From assembly GCA_963921425.1 (NCBI GenBank), contig OY992837.1, forward strand, positions 2,205,896 through 2,269,895: a stretch of DNA of 64,000 bases, given 5' to 3'. Below the pieces are notes generated by a model. That model saw nothing but the letters and a program-made list of their open reading frames with translations. It made no database searches and was not told the origin of the DNA. Source of the DNA: Dryas octopetala. Taxonomy: Eukaryota; Streptophyta; Magnoliopsida; Rosales; Rosaceae. Shown here piece by piece: positions 51,371 through 62,454 of this stretch (position 1 is the stretch's first letter; every line of letters starts with the position of its first letter). Both the position numbers and the translations under genes were made by a program.

Positions 51371-52436
51371 TATTTCAGAAACAACAGTGACAGGGACACC
51401 ATCCCCAATGTGAAGTAGGCTTATGGAAGAATGTTGTTTTGTCCCATTACAAGACAACCCAACAGGGTCGATGCTTCTATTAGATTATCAAAACAAACAT
51501 AAACCCTTAAGAAGGTAAGTACCAAGAATGGCAATTAAATTATGAAATACAACTTCGTGACCCATACGAAATTATAATGATTCAAGTGATGTGCCTTCCC
51601 CTCCAATCTTCAGTTTAATATAATCATTTGAATGCAACACATCAACAATAAAAATTTTAAAATGAATTATCAAAATTTTAAAAATGAGATAACATTTACA
51701 TTATTCAGATTCCTTAAAAAAATAAATATTAAACTATCCAAATTTCAACGTATGTTTTAGAAGTGCTCTCTAATAACATTATTAACATAAGCCAATATTT
51801 CCTCTGGCATTAATTTGTTTGTGTGGATGCCCATCAGTCTTAAAAGTTGAGTGTAGAGACTAGTATTGTGTATTATTGTTTAGGTATGAATGTATGTTTT
51901 TGAGTTGTGAAATCAAATTGAGAGATGGTCCCTGATATGCCGGTTGCTGTGTTAACGTGTGGTCATGGCTCTACTGTACGAATGAAACCATTAAAGATGT
52001 TGTTGCTTCTTTTGAATGGTGAACTCAAGACACATCAAGTTGAGGATTGGTGTGAGCTGGTTTTCTACTTTTCTTCTTCCTTTTTTTTTATTTTTTATTT
52101 TTATTTGGGTCCATCCAAGAAATTTGACACCATTCATTCCCGTTGATGATATTTAGCATTAGTGCTGGTGTACTAATCAAATCTTGGGAGAAGTCCAAGC
52201 CCAACCTTCATGACGAAGCCCAGCACTAGCAGACTGACTCAGCCAGAATTATGGTTAACCTTGGGCTAGCCCATTCATAATACAAAAGCCCAAGCAGACT
52301 CCTTTTTGGTCATTCCAAACTTGTTGCTCGCAAATTATGTAGCTCAAAAAAAAAAAAAAAAAAAGATGAAGAAAGGAATACTAATTGCTTACGTTTCAAG
52401 TTTGTTGATTATTTAATATAGTTGTGATGAGTAGGT

Positions 52437-52533
52437 GATATTCTGGTGTTGGTTTTTTTGTCTTTCTGTTCTGTTGTTATCTCCATGTACTGTTTCTTGC
52501 TTTTAATGAAATTTCAAAGTGGCCAAAAAAAAA
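52437..52533 (+). mobile_element. 5'-truncated retroposon tail, about 97 bp, with TSD
   Basis: The insert ends TTTTAATGAAATTTCAAAG, then TGGCC and a run of A. It lies between two copies of aatatagttgtgatga(g)gtaggt (52415-52436 and about 52534-52556), which differ by one base. Poly(A) adjoining the downstream duplication is the mark of LINE-type reverse transcription. It shares its GGCC-poly(A) end with the micro-insertions and may represent their parental family. Confidence 0.7.
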
Positions 52534-53221
52534 AATATAGTTGTGATGAGGTAGGTAGCCAATGGAACCTGAAAGAACAAACTAGAAATGTTCTTCTACC
52601 AAAAGAATATTCTTTCAAGAATCAAGGCTGACCCAGTTGTTTTAGTTTTTATTATTTTGCTGGTGATCAAGTTTTTCGCAATGTTTGAATAACTGGAAAG
52701 CAAAAAATTTTTTTTTTTTTGGAATAACTTGTATTCTTGATTAAACACATTTGTTTTAGCAAAGCCGAATTCAACATTAGGTATGAACCCAATATCATTA
52801 AAAAAACGAAGCATTTCTCAACCATCTGCTTCAACTTCTTGTCAACAATCTCTCAATTGTACTAAATCAAGTGATCTAGAATCTTGTGATCAAAATAGTG
52901 AAATACCCCTCTCAACCTAAGAGTAATTTACTTGGGTGTGAGCAAACATATCCAAGACTCTCTCCCACTTTTAAAAATCTGTTATGTGTACTTCCAAGCT
53001 GTTTCCCTCCAAGATTTCTGTCAAACCCCTGAATAAAACAGAGGAGAAGTCAACTGTCAACATAAACATATTAGCCAAATAATTTGAGAATCATAGGTTA
53101 AAACCTTTCATTGACAAATGTCACAAATCACATGCAAGCTAGCAATTCTAATGACTCTCATCCTATATCACTCACTCTATAACTCCAAATTTCTCATAAA
53201 ATCAAATTAAATTTGCTCCAA

Positions 53222-55043
53222 ATGCCTCTCTTCTTCTTCCTCTATCTTGGATTTTCAGGCTTAAGCTTTTTTCCCAGTTCTGGGTTCATCATTCCTAGTG
53301 GCCATGAAATCCCACATAGACAATTGGGTCATGCTCCATGTCCACTGAACATTGATGCTTTCCGGAAAATAATACTTGAAAACTCTCAACCGATCTTGCT
53401 TCTTGATGTCCAGACCGAGTGCCAGTACATGCTTGAAGGAATCCGGTTGCTCCAATCGGAGTACCTCCAAACCACCGGCTACTTTTCCCCACCTTCCAAT
53501 GCCATGGAGGCATGTGGGATTCATATGAAAGTGTGATCAATGAGTCCATACCCGGGTTCGGAGTTCGATCCACTTGTGGATTCAAGGACGGTTTGATGAC
53601 AGAGAGTTATATGAATATCACAACCCGGGCACAATTCGAAAGCCTGATTTCTCAATCTGAGCTGCAGGGAATTCAGAATTCTTGTAATCAGTCTTTGAAG
53701 AATCATTCAACTTGTGCTTCGTGTAAACTCAGTCTGTCGCGTGTGAATGCATCTCACTTTGGTGGCCTTATGGATGGGAATGTATCAGATTGCAATGGAT
53801 ATCCATTTATGTATGCTGCAGCTTTTACAAATAGGTTTGGACCAACAAATTTGGGCACAATCAAGTGTTTGTTCTCACTTGATTTCACTACTTTTGATAT
53901 AAACACTAAGAAGAAGCACAAGGTAGTGCTTTGGGCAGTCTTGGTGGGATGTGGTAGTGGACTCTTTGTGGAAGTTTTGGTGGTTTGGGTTCTTTGGAGA
54001 AGGCACAAAAAGTACAAGGGAAGGAAGGGAAACATGGATGAAATCGCAGCGGGTTTTGTTTCAGCCATGGAAGTTATTGGTGAAAATAAAAGTTTGGTTA
54101 AGTTCCCATTTGAGGAAATTAAAAGGGCTACCAAGAATTTCTCAAGGGAGAATATAATTGGGATGGGAGGTTATGGGAATGTTTATAAGGGAATATTATC
54201 AGATGGGTCTGAAGTTGCTTTGAAAAGGTTCAAGAACTTGTCTGCTGCTGGGGAAGAAGTTTTTGCACATGAGGTGGAGGTTATTGCAAGCATTAGGCAT
54301 GCGAATCTTGTTGCTCTCAGAGGCTACTGTACTGTAACAGTTCCTTTGGAAGGCCACCAGAGGATAATTGTGTGTGAATTGGTGCACAATGGGAGTCTCT
54401 ATGATACTCTTTTCGATTCAAGAATGAAGAAGCTCAGTTGGCCAATTCGTCGAAAGATTGCTCTCGGAGTGGCCCGCGGATTAGCTTATTTACACTATGG
54501 TGTAGAGCCTGCTATCATCCATAGGGATGTTAAAGCTAGTAATATACTTCTAGACCAGACATTTGAGCCAAAACTGGCTGATTTTGGCTTTGCAAAGTTT
54601 ACTCCAGAGGGAATGACACATTTGAGCACTAGGTGGCTGGCACCCTAGGATATGTTGCTCCTGAATATGCTATATATGGGAAATTATCCGAAAGAAGTGA
54701 TGTCTACAGTTTTGGGGTGCTGCTTCTTGAACTTTTGAGTGGAAAGAAAGCAGTTATAGAAGCTGATGATACCAGAACTTTGCTGTTGGCGGATTGGGCT
54801 TGGTCACAAGTGAGGGAAGGTAGACCACTAGATGTTATAGACGAAAACATGCCGGAGTTAGGCTTCCCCAAAGTAATGGAAAAGTATGTTCTAGTTGCAG
54901 TTCTTTCTTCTCATCCAGTAGCATATGCAAGGCCAACAATGGACCAGATTGTGAAGATATTGGAAACAGATCATTTTGCAGTTCCCTCAATCCCGGACTG
55001 CTCTCATCGTTTTTCAATTCTTCTTGGTGACAGAAGCTGCTGA
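53222..55043 (+). pseudogene. RKF3-like SPARK-domain receptor kinase, disrupted tandem copy
   Basis: The whole gene aligns with the intact copy at 57569-59335 and spans a signal peptide, SPARK ectodomain, transmembrane segment (VLWAVLVGCGSGLFVEVLVV) and kinase domain. Kinase motifs IGMGGYGNVYKG, EVALKRF, HRDVKASNILL and DFGFAKF are readable. Compared with the sister copy the frame breaks twice, each by one missing base: after NAMEAC (near 53514) and after HLST-R in the activation segment (near 54630). The kinase part after the second break stays open to 55043. Both losses lie beside short G runs, so sequencing or assembly error must be excluded before calling it dead. Otherwise the sequence shows little decay, so the loss would be recent. 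Confidence 0.8.
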
Positions 55044-57568
55044 TTATAGCAATCAAAGGGTCTGAAATTGCACAGAAGCCAAGCTTTTCCTTATGTATAG
55101 CATTGAGTGGAAGTTGTCTAGCTTTAAGGTATCTAGAAATGCTTACTAATAAGAGTTAGAATTGGCTTAATTGTATTTTTACTACCCAAAATTTGAGTTG
55201 ATTCCCATTTTACCATCCAGATGTTTATTTGTCTCACTTTACCACCTATAAGTCTATGACTATTTCCTGTGTCCCACTTTGCTTCTTCCGTCCATTCTGT
55301 CATCCAAACTGTTCAAAATACTGACGTGGCAGGGGCATTCTTGTCATTTCATCCACTTGGACAAAAAAATAAATAACTAATTCTCATATTTAAAAGATTG
55401 GTGATGTGGCATTGTAGACCTATTTTTTGCTTATGTAAAGTTGACATGTGTAAAAAAATTAATAAAAAATATAATTTTCTAAAACTTAAAAAAAAAAAAA
55501 ACCATCTCCTTCCTCGCTCCCTTCTCCAACTCAAGGCATTCGAGTGGATTGGTAACTCCCTTTGACTTTGTAGATCATTATGTCCCACTATTCAGCAAGT
55601 GTGACCGAGCAGCACAAGTCATGACCAAGCTGCAGACCTTAACTATGTTGGCAAGGAAATGGGGTAAGGGCAATGCTATAAAATTTCCCTTCCCTTACAA
55701 CTTTACAAGTAATATTTTCATTGTTGTAAATTGTAATGTGTAATTAAATATAACCCATGTTTTTAAATCTAGGTATAACGAGAAACATTTTGGAGTTTAG
55801 GCCAGCTTCAACTTGTGTTGCAACAATATTACTGTCAGTGGATGCTAGCATGGGTGAATTCAGAGTGAGAGACTTGTAGACAACCTGCAGAACCTCCAAG
55901 AGATAACTACACTGTACATTATGATGCAGGCTGAATTAATGGAATCTACTGCTACATGGGTTTGGTTAGGTGAGATAAGTACAAATAGTTCTGTGAGCGT
56001 ATATATATGCAAGTGTAATTCAAGAGTTGAATTGTAAATCTTTACATATGAATACAAGAACAAATTGCATACCCACTGGAGTTCTTATTACATATTTTGC
56101 AGCAGCGGTATCATCTGGGACACACGGTAATGCTTTTTCTCTCTTAAGCTAACGAAATTAGGAATTCTAAAATTAACAAAATAATTCTGAATTGCAATGT
56201 AAGTTAGGCGGTTAGGCCTTGAAAATTGAAGAATGTTGGTATAATGGAGATAGGCATCATCACCATATTAGAAAAATGAAATTCTGGTTCTGGCACTGTT
56301 AAATTCAGTGGATGACTATTAATCTTATTACGTTTGGCAGCTCATCTATGGCCTGATCAAACTTTAAGCATATTTTAATTTGATAACAAATTTGTATTGA
56401 CTTGAATCATTTCCAATGGAAATTTAACAGAACAAAGAACGTAATTACACTAAAATAATACTTCCAATGCTGACCCAGTCTTTAGCACTCTTTCCCTTCT
56501 AGATTAAGTGCTTCATCAGCGTCGGATTTAAGCTCCTTTTTCCATCCCATATATTTCAGAAGCATATATTCAAAGAAACATATCATCATATTTTACCAAG
56601 TCACTTTCACCTCACGGTGTTTCTCGGCTTCCAATCACTTGAGGGAGTGGCTCTCATGACCCACCTCCTTAGCTTAGGGTTTGGTTTTCTGTTTAGTTGG
56701 GCTTTACTGTTTGGGCTACTTATTATCTATTTTTTATGCTTTTGACTTATGGGTTCTTACTTTGTATTCTCAATGCGTTTTAGACTCTTTTAATGCAATT
56801 CTTATTTCAACCAAAAAAAAAAAAAAAGTGTTACGTAGCCTTTAGGATCCCAATCTGGATTAGGCCAATTAATTCATGTAAAGTATCTTGGCCAAAAAAA
56901 AAAAAAAATTCATGTAAAGTAGATAGATTAAACGGCACTACAGAAGTTATTGATTCCATTCATCAGAATAAGACATCAGTAATCCAACCAAGAAACATGG
57001 GAGAAATCTAATAATTGAGGCCTACAGAAGGAATATAAGTCCATGCATGCATCATGTGGTCTTCCATAAAACTAACACAAACATAGCAGGTCCCTTTTGG
57101 CAGCTTGGTAACCTTTTTTTTTTTCCCTACGTACTGTTTTTTTAATGGCAAGATGTTGCAAACCAATACAGATCATTGATCGTGTTGACTGCATAATGAA
57201 GTCAATACAATCAACCACGTTAAAGGGCGTTTGTGTTACTGTGTAAGGGAAAACTTTGTTTTTGATCACAAGTCAAGTATACATGCCAAAGCGCTTATAT
57301 GTGTGAGTACACATACCCAAGACCCCCATTTTTAAAAATCAGTTAGAAGTTCGGAGCACATCCACAAAGGCACAAATTATTTTAAAGTTGCTTCCCTCCA
57401 ACAGTAACTGGTTAAACCCATTTCACATTGAAGAAATTAACCATTTTTGAGCTCCCAAAACCAGAAGTCAACCTTTCCATTTTCATACCAAAAAGACCAA
57501 AGCCTGATGGCCATCACCATAACTGCAAATCTTCCTTGAATTAAGGACCTTAATTCGATCACTCTCAA
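55044..57568. other. Spacer between the tandem kinase copies
   Basis: Contains repeat-like text at about 55160-55500 (attgtatttttactaccc.., gacgtggcaggggc, ending in an A run), which may be a retroposon or MITE relic with no clear right end. Another poly(A)-ended stretch of LINE-tail style runs to about 56828 (tttaatgcaattcttatttc before the A run), and a micro-retroinsertion lies at 56886. No intact gene was seen. The 200 or so bases before 57569 resemble the flank of the first copy. Confidence 0.45.
56886..56906 (+). mobile_element. Micro-retroinsertion (tcttggcc + A tail)
   Basis: A 21-base insert, TCTTGGCC plus about 13 A, between perfect 15-bp copies of aattcatgtaaagta at 56871-56885 and 56907-56921. 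The body is identical to the insert at 15224. Confidence 0.75.
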
Positions 57569-59335
57569 ATGCATCTTTTTTATTTCCTCTTTCTTGGATT
57601 AGGCTTAGGCTTGGCAAATCCCATAGCCAGTACCCATGAAACCTCAAATAGAAAATTGGGTACTGCTCCATGTCCATTCGATATCAATGCTCTCCGAAAA
57701 CTCATCATCCAAAACTCTCTTCCATTCCCTATGCAAGATATTGTGACTGAGTGCCAGTACATGCTGCAAGGAATACGTCTTCTTCGATCAGAGTATCTTC
57801 GTAAAACCGGATCATTTTCTTTGTCTTCAAATGTCTTAGAAGCCTGCTGGGATTCATATGAGAATCTAGTCAATGAATTCGTACCGGAGTTTAATATCAA
57901 ATCCAGTTGTGGCTTCGAAACCAGTTTCATGTCAGAAACTTGTATGAACATCACAACAAGGTCTGGTTTTGAAAGCTTGGTTTCAGCATATGAGTTGCAG
58001 CAAATGAGGGGTTCTTGTAATCAGTCTTTGACTAATAGTTCTGGTTGTAATTTGTGTGTGGATTGCTTGTCCAGTGTCCGTGCAGCTTACTTTAGAGGCC
58101 CGAATGATGGGAATGTTTCGGATTGTAATGGCTACCCATTTATATATGCTGCAGCTTTTGCCAACAGGTTTGGACCAACTGATATAGGGACTGCCAAGTG
58201 TTTATTTCTGCTTGATTTCAGTACTCCATCTAGTACTACTCCAGCTAGTAAAACGCCTAAAAGCTCCAATCCAGTGATGTGGGGGGTCGTGACGGGTTGT
58301 GTCCATGGCTTCATTGGGGCAGCTCTGGTGGTCTGGTTTCTTTGGATATGGCACAAGAAATGGAAGAAGAAGAAGAGGGAAATTTTGGCTCAGATTGAGG
58401 CAGCTTCGGATCACATGGAGATAGAAATTAGTGGTGGAAGTACTTGTTCTTTAAAGCTCAGTTTCGAAGAGATAAGAAAAGCTGCAGGGAATTTCTCAAG
58501 GGATAATATAATTGGTATGGGAGGATATGGGAATGTTTATAAGGGGATATTAGCAGATGGGTCTGAAGTTGCATTGAAAAGGTTCAAGAACTGCTCTGCT
58601 GTGGGAGACCAAGATTTTGCACATGAAGTGGAGGTTATTGCCAGTGTTAGGCATGTCAATCTTGTAGCTTTGAGAGGCTATTGTATTGCAACAGTGCCAA
58701 GGGAAGGCCACCAGCGTATACTAGCGTGTGATTTGATGCGAAACGGAAGCCTCTATGACCGTCTTTTTCAACCAAAAATCAAGAAGCAGCTCCTAAGTTG
58801 GCCAATTCGCCAAAAGATTGCGCTTGGAATGGCACGCGGGTTGGCTTATTTACACTATGGAGTGCATCCTGCTATCATTCACAGAGATATCAAATCAAGT
58901 AACATACTTCTTGACGAAACATTTGAGCCGAAACTGGCTGATTTTGGGCTGGCAAAGTTCACACCAGTGGGACAGACACATAAGAGTACAAGGGTGGCTG
59001 GGACACTTGGTTATGTTGCTCCAGAGTATGCCTTGTATGGTCAATTGTCTGAAAGGATTGATGTGTACAGTTTTGGGGTTGTGCTTCTTGAGCTTTTGAG
59101 TGGGAAGAAAGCAGTTGTTGAAGTTAAGGATGATAGGCCTTTGTTGTTGGCAGATTGGGCCTGGTCACAAGTGAGGGAAGGTAGAGCTTTGGATGTTGTT
59201 GATGAAGGCATGCCTGAGTTAGGCTTGCCAGAAGTAATGGAGAAGTATGTTATGGTTGCTGTGCTTTCTTCTCATGCAGTAGCATATGCAAGGCCAACAA
59301 TGGACCAGATTGTCAAAATATTGGACAATAAATAG
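57569..59335 (+). CDS. RKF3-like SPARK-domain receptor kinase
   Basis: A single exon of 588 residues from ATG 57569. A signal peptide (YFLFLGLGLGLANP) leads into a cysteine-rich SPARK ectodomain at about 30-205 (GTAPCPFDINALRKL, NVSDCNGYPFIYAAAFANRFGP). A transmembrane helix lies at about 230-252, followed by basic KKWKKKKR. The kinase domain at about 300-585 has IGMGGYGNVYKG, EVALKRF, HRDIKSSNILL, DFGLAKF and GTLGYVAPEYALYG, so it should be active. The closest family I recall is RKF3 (receptor-like kinase in flowers 3) of Arabidopsis; its ligand and pathway are not established. The protein ends soon after the kinase domain, without the longer tail of RKF3. It is the intact member of a tandem pair; the upstream copy is disrupted. 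Confidence 0.92.
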   Translation: MHLFYFLFLGLGLGLANPIASTHETSNRKLGTAPCPFDINALRKLIIQNSLPFPMQDIVTECQYMLQGIRLLRSEYLRKTGSFSLSSNVLEACWDSYENLVNEFVPEFNIKSSCGFETSFMSETCMNITTRSGFESLVSAYELQQMRGSCNQSLTNSSGCNLCVDCLSSVRAAYFRGPNDGNVSDCNGYPFIYAAAFANRFGPTDIGTAKCLFLLDFSTPSSTTPASKTPKSSNPVMWGVVTGCVHGFIGAALVVWFLWIWHKKWKKKKREILAQIEAASDHMEIEISGGSTCSLKLSFEEIRKAAGNFSRDNIIGMGGYGNVYKGILADGSEVALKRFKNCSAVGDQDFAHEVEVIASVRHVNLVALRGYCIATVPREGHQRILACDLMRNGSLYDRLFQPKIKKQLLSWPIRQKIALGMARGLAYLHYGVHPAIIHRDIKSSNILLDETFEPKLADFGLAKFTPVGQTHKSTRVAGTLGYVAPEYALYGQLSERIDVYSFGVVLLELLSGKKAVVEVKDDRPLLLADWAWSQVREGRALDVVDEGMPELGLPEVMEKYVMVAVLSSHAVAYARPTMDQIVKILDNK

Positions 59336-59547
59336 TCCAATTCCCTCTATCCCAGAACCCCCCATATTGCGCTTTTAGCTCATGCTATTGACCAATACCA
59401 TTTGTCTGGTTCATTGAACCACAAGTGTAAGTACTGCACTTATGATGGCAGTGACTGAGAAATGGGTTAAGTCTATCATGCTTTCTACTTGGGACATTTA
59501 TGAACCCAAACTATGTATGAAATTGGTTTGGGATAATGTTTCAAAGT

Positions 59548-59990
59548 GCTTTATTTTGTTTTTTTCATTGGTTTCAGAATTATGGACTAAAACAAATTAA
59601 TAAGAGAATTGTAACCACTAACCATTTATTATGATTTATTTCCGGGGACTCTTGCTTCCACAACTGCAAAATAGATAACCATATATTTCAATCAAAAGTT
59701 GAGATATTACCAGCTCAATATAAATAATTACATTGAGGTATTTTACCAGTTGCAACAATCACAAGTACAACCAAAAAAGCCAATTTTGATGAAGACTTGT
59801 CCATGCATGTCTTTTTGGGTTGGCAAGATAGCAACTAGCAAGAATATTGTACAATACTGATAATGGTGCTTACTGTACTGAAGTACTTGGGCTCACTATA
59901 ATCCATGTATATATATATATATATAGGTCAAGTCCTTAGATAATAATTAAATTGTACGAAATTTAATACAGCAAAAAACGCATCTTGCTA
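59548..59990 (-). pseudogene. Truncated tandem copy of the cysteine-rich peptide gene
   Basis: The stretch aligns with the promoter, first exon, intron and 3' flank of the peptide gene at 60521-60911. The signal-peptide exon (MDKSSSKLAFLVVLVIV, 59804-59747) is kept, and the start of exon 2 is recognisable at about 59641-59666. The cysteine-bearing core is absent, so no defensin-like product can be made. The shared 3' flank (actaaaacaaattaataa) shows that the loss was internal. Confidence 0.7.
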
Positions 59991-60018
59991 GATTATGTGT
60001 GACCTACATTAATTACAC

Positions 60019-60041
60019 TTTTTTTTGGTCACTTGGAAACA
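60019..60041 (-). mobile_element. Micro-retroinsertion (CCAAGTGACC + A tail on the minus strand)
   Basis: A 23-base insert reading TGTTTCCAAGTGACC plus eight A on the minus strand, flanked by attaattacac at 60008-60018 and 60042-60052. The body matches the end of the longer member at 52437 (TTTCAAAGTGGCC plus A), which links the small inserts to that family. Confidence 0.6.
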
Positions 60042-60520
60042 ATTAATTACACATTTAACCTCCCCTCTTTCCTCCTATTTTTTATCTTTCATATTCTACT
60101 CCTCATATTTGGGTTCCATTAAGTTCTAACTTCTAAAACAAAGACTTAATTTACATATTTAAAAAATATAAAATAAAATAAAAATTCCTTTTCCAACAAT
60201 TGCCCTTGAGTAGGAGAAAAAGTCGGGTTGATTGACCGTAGCAAAATCATGGAAAAGAGAATATGACGAAAAATCCAACATATAAAAGCCAACAGAGTAC
60301 AGAATACTATATATAAAGAATATATCCAACAGATAACAGACAAGAGCCAACTATTAATACAATATGTAACCATTTATCTTTTTGTTCATTGGTTTCAGAA
60401 TTGGAGACTAAAACAAATTAATAACAGAACTGTAACCATTTATCATTCATACATTCGATCCTCTCCCTGGTTTACAAATTTATTGAACTAGGCAACAAAA
60501 TGTAGGCCTGAAATTTCAGT

Positions 60521-60911
60521 TCATGGCCATGGAAACATTGCATTGTTTGTGGCTGGAGCTGGAGCAATGGTCTCACTTCTTTGGCAGTAACACTGTCTGT
60601 TTCTGCACTCACAGGTTTTGCAAATAGGACACAAATTTAGACAGTCTTGAGCAGTGTGACAATATGGGTCTTTTCCGGGTCCCCTTGCTTCCACACATAG
60701 TTGCATACCTGCCGAACAAATAACCATTTCTATCAAAGGTTTCACCAAGGTGGAATGAGATTCGAACTTAGAACTTCTCCGTGGAGAGAAATAACACTAA
60801 ACCAATAGCTAGTTAGTTCAAAATAAATAATTAATAGAGAGATATTTTACCAGATGCAATAACCATGATGAGTACAACCAAAAATGCCATTTTTGGTGAA
60901 GACTTGTCCAT
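60521..60911 (-). CDS. Small secreted cysteine-rich (defensin-like) peptide
   Basis: Two exons, 60911-60851 and 60708-60521, join in phase 1 and give 82 residues. Residues 1-21 are a signal peptide (MDKSSPKMAFLVVLIMVIAS). The rest holds nine cysteines; if cleavage falls after CVEA, eight remain in the pattern C-x5-C-x3-C-x2-C-x2-C-x1-C-x5-C-x1-C, ending QCYC. The CxxxC and final CxC spacings fit a cysteine-stabilised alpha-beta fold, and the intron separating signal from mature region is the usual layout for plant defensin-like and nodule-cysteine-rich-type genes. I do not recognise an exact family, so antimicrobial or signalling roles are possible only by analogy. The tail is Ala/Pro-rich. 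A copy lacking the core lies 0.7 kb downstream, and a SINE-like insert sits in the intron. Confidence 0.75.
60749..60817 (-). mobile_element. tRNA-like (SINE head) insert in the peptide-gene intron
   Basis: On the minus strand the text has an A-box-like TAGCTATTGGTTTAGTG (near 60811) and, about 40 bases on, a B-box-like AAGTTCGAATCTC (near 60757), typical of the tRNA-derived head of plant SINEs. The corresponding intron of the truncated sister copy lacks this block while its flanks align, so it was gained or lost after the duplication. The acceptor stem does not pair, so it is not a working tRNA gene. Confidence 0.45.
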
Positions 60912-61029
60912 GTTTTTATTTTGGGTTAGCAAGATAGCAAGAATGTATAATATTGGTAATGGTGTTTACTGTATATATTGAAGTATTTGAGTTCCCTATA
61001 TTGATGTTTATATATGTGAATCACTTAGA

Positions 61030-62454
61030 TATAAAATGGTATGAAATTTAATACAGCAAAATATGCATCTTGCTGGATTATGCTTGACCTACATTAATTA
61101 CACATGCTCGAATTTCCCTCTTAATTACCTCTATTTTAGGATAATGCTCTTTGGCCCCAACTCTTTTACCAACTTCGATCACCAACTTTTTCTATCCTCT
61201 TTTTTTTTTTTTTTTAAATCTTCTTGGATATGGTTGCTTACTCTTCAATATGTAAAATCATTATTGGAGTTTAGATATTAGGTTTTAACTCTTAGATTCA
61301 CTCGAAATTTAATAGTTAAAACATAATCTCTAAGCAATAAATAGATTCTAATATCGGAATTTTTCAATATGTTAATCAAATCAAAAGATGCCAAAATGTT
61401 GGTAAAACAAACTATCCTATGTCCATTATTACTTGCCCCAAATAAGACTTGATATGAACTTGGCCCCATTTTACCTTCTATTCTCATGGCAGTTATGATA
61501 TGTACGTGGACTCCATTTAGTTCTAAAATGAAAATGTTACTTATTTAAGAATATAAAAAACAATTTTTTTTTTGTTATTGTTATATTTGAGCAATCGATT
61601 CTGAGACTTATCATAATCTCTTAACCTATATAAGTATATATTATCCCTCCGATCCTTATTACTTGGCTTACTCCAAGTGCTTTTGTTCTGGAATAGTAGT
61701 CTAGTAGTAGGCGATGCACATGAGTATAAGCAGAAAAAGTTGTTTATTGACGGTAATAAAAGTTGTGTACGATAAAAAAGTAGATGCGATGTTAATTTAC
61801 GCCAAAATCATTTTAAAAAGAGACATGGAAGAATCTAACAGATAACAGACAACAAACCATGTACTAAAATATAATTAAAATGTAATTAACACAGGTACTT
61901 GATTAATTATCAAACCACCAAATACACGTCTTTGGTTTTTTTTTTTTTTTTGCCATCAAATGCACGTTCTAAAGCACAACTCATGAGTCATCATGATGTT
62001 GGACCGGCTGGTCCAGCTGAAGGGCAACCGGCCTTTACCAATGTATTTGCTACTGTATGTCATTCACTATATATTATATATCCTGATTATACAAAACTTA
62101 CTATATAGCCAATGATCATATATGACATACAGTTTTTTTTTTTTTTTTTTGTCGATGTAACCTGCTTGCTTGCTTGAGTTCAAATATCAAGAACTTGATT
62201 AATAAAAAGAAATATTTACATCCAATGATTTTTTTAATAAAAACTGAGAGAGATCTACTCTACTGGTACTGCTGACCATTACGCAATACACCCACCAGGC
62301 CACCACCACCAATAATACACGCACATAAAACAAAAAATTCATCAGACAAGTGACCCATAATCATTAAGCTAATCATGAATATTAACAACAATGAATAAAA
62401 TAAGAATGGAAAACCAAGTCTATAGGCGATCCTCGTTGTACTTAAAATGGGAAC
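61030..62454. other. Intergenic, no gene seen
   Basis: AT-rich DNA with several T runs and a probable micro-insertion at 61932. No coding frame with recognisable features. Confidence 0.45.
61932..61956 (-). mobile_element. Possible micro-retroinsertion (ATGGC + A tail on the minus strand)
   Basis: About 25 bases containing a long T run then GCCAT, between caaatacacgtct (61919-61931) and caaatgcacgttc (61957-61969). The duplication is imperfect and the body matches the family motif only partly, so this is the weakest member of the set. Confidence 0.35.

Larger units (their letters stand above)
50001..53221. other. Intergenic between the RBK2-type and RKF3-type kinase genes
   Basis: The left part is the kinase promoter, with a GA run at 50373-50392. 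The middle is AT-rich with degenerate direct repeats near 51050 and 51330. Further right are an A19 tract near 52347 and a retroposon tail at 52437. No gene was recognised; a frame at 51925-52146 looks like chance. Confidence 0.45.

Noticed and set aside
53201-55043. Idea that an intron explains the frame breaks in the first RKF3-like copy
   Set aside because: The sister copy is intronless and aligns base for base across both sites, so single-base losses fit better than splicing.
55549-55743. 64-codon frame between the kinase copies
   Set aside because: No recognisable motif, and it lies next to repeat-like DNA.
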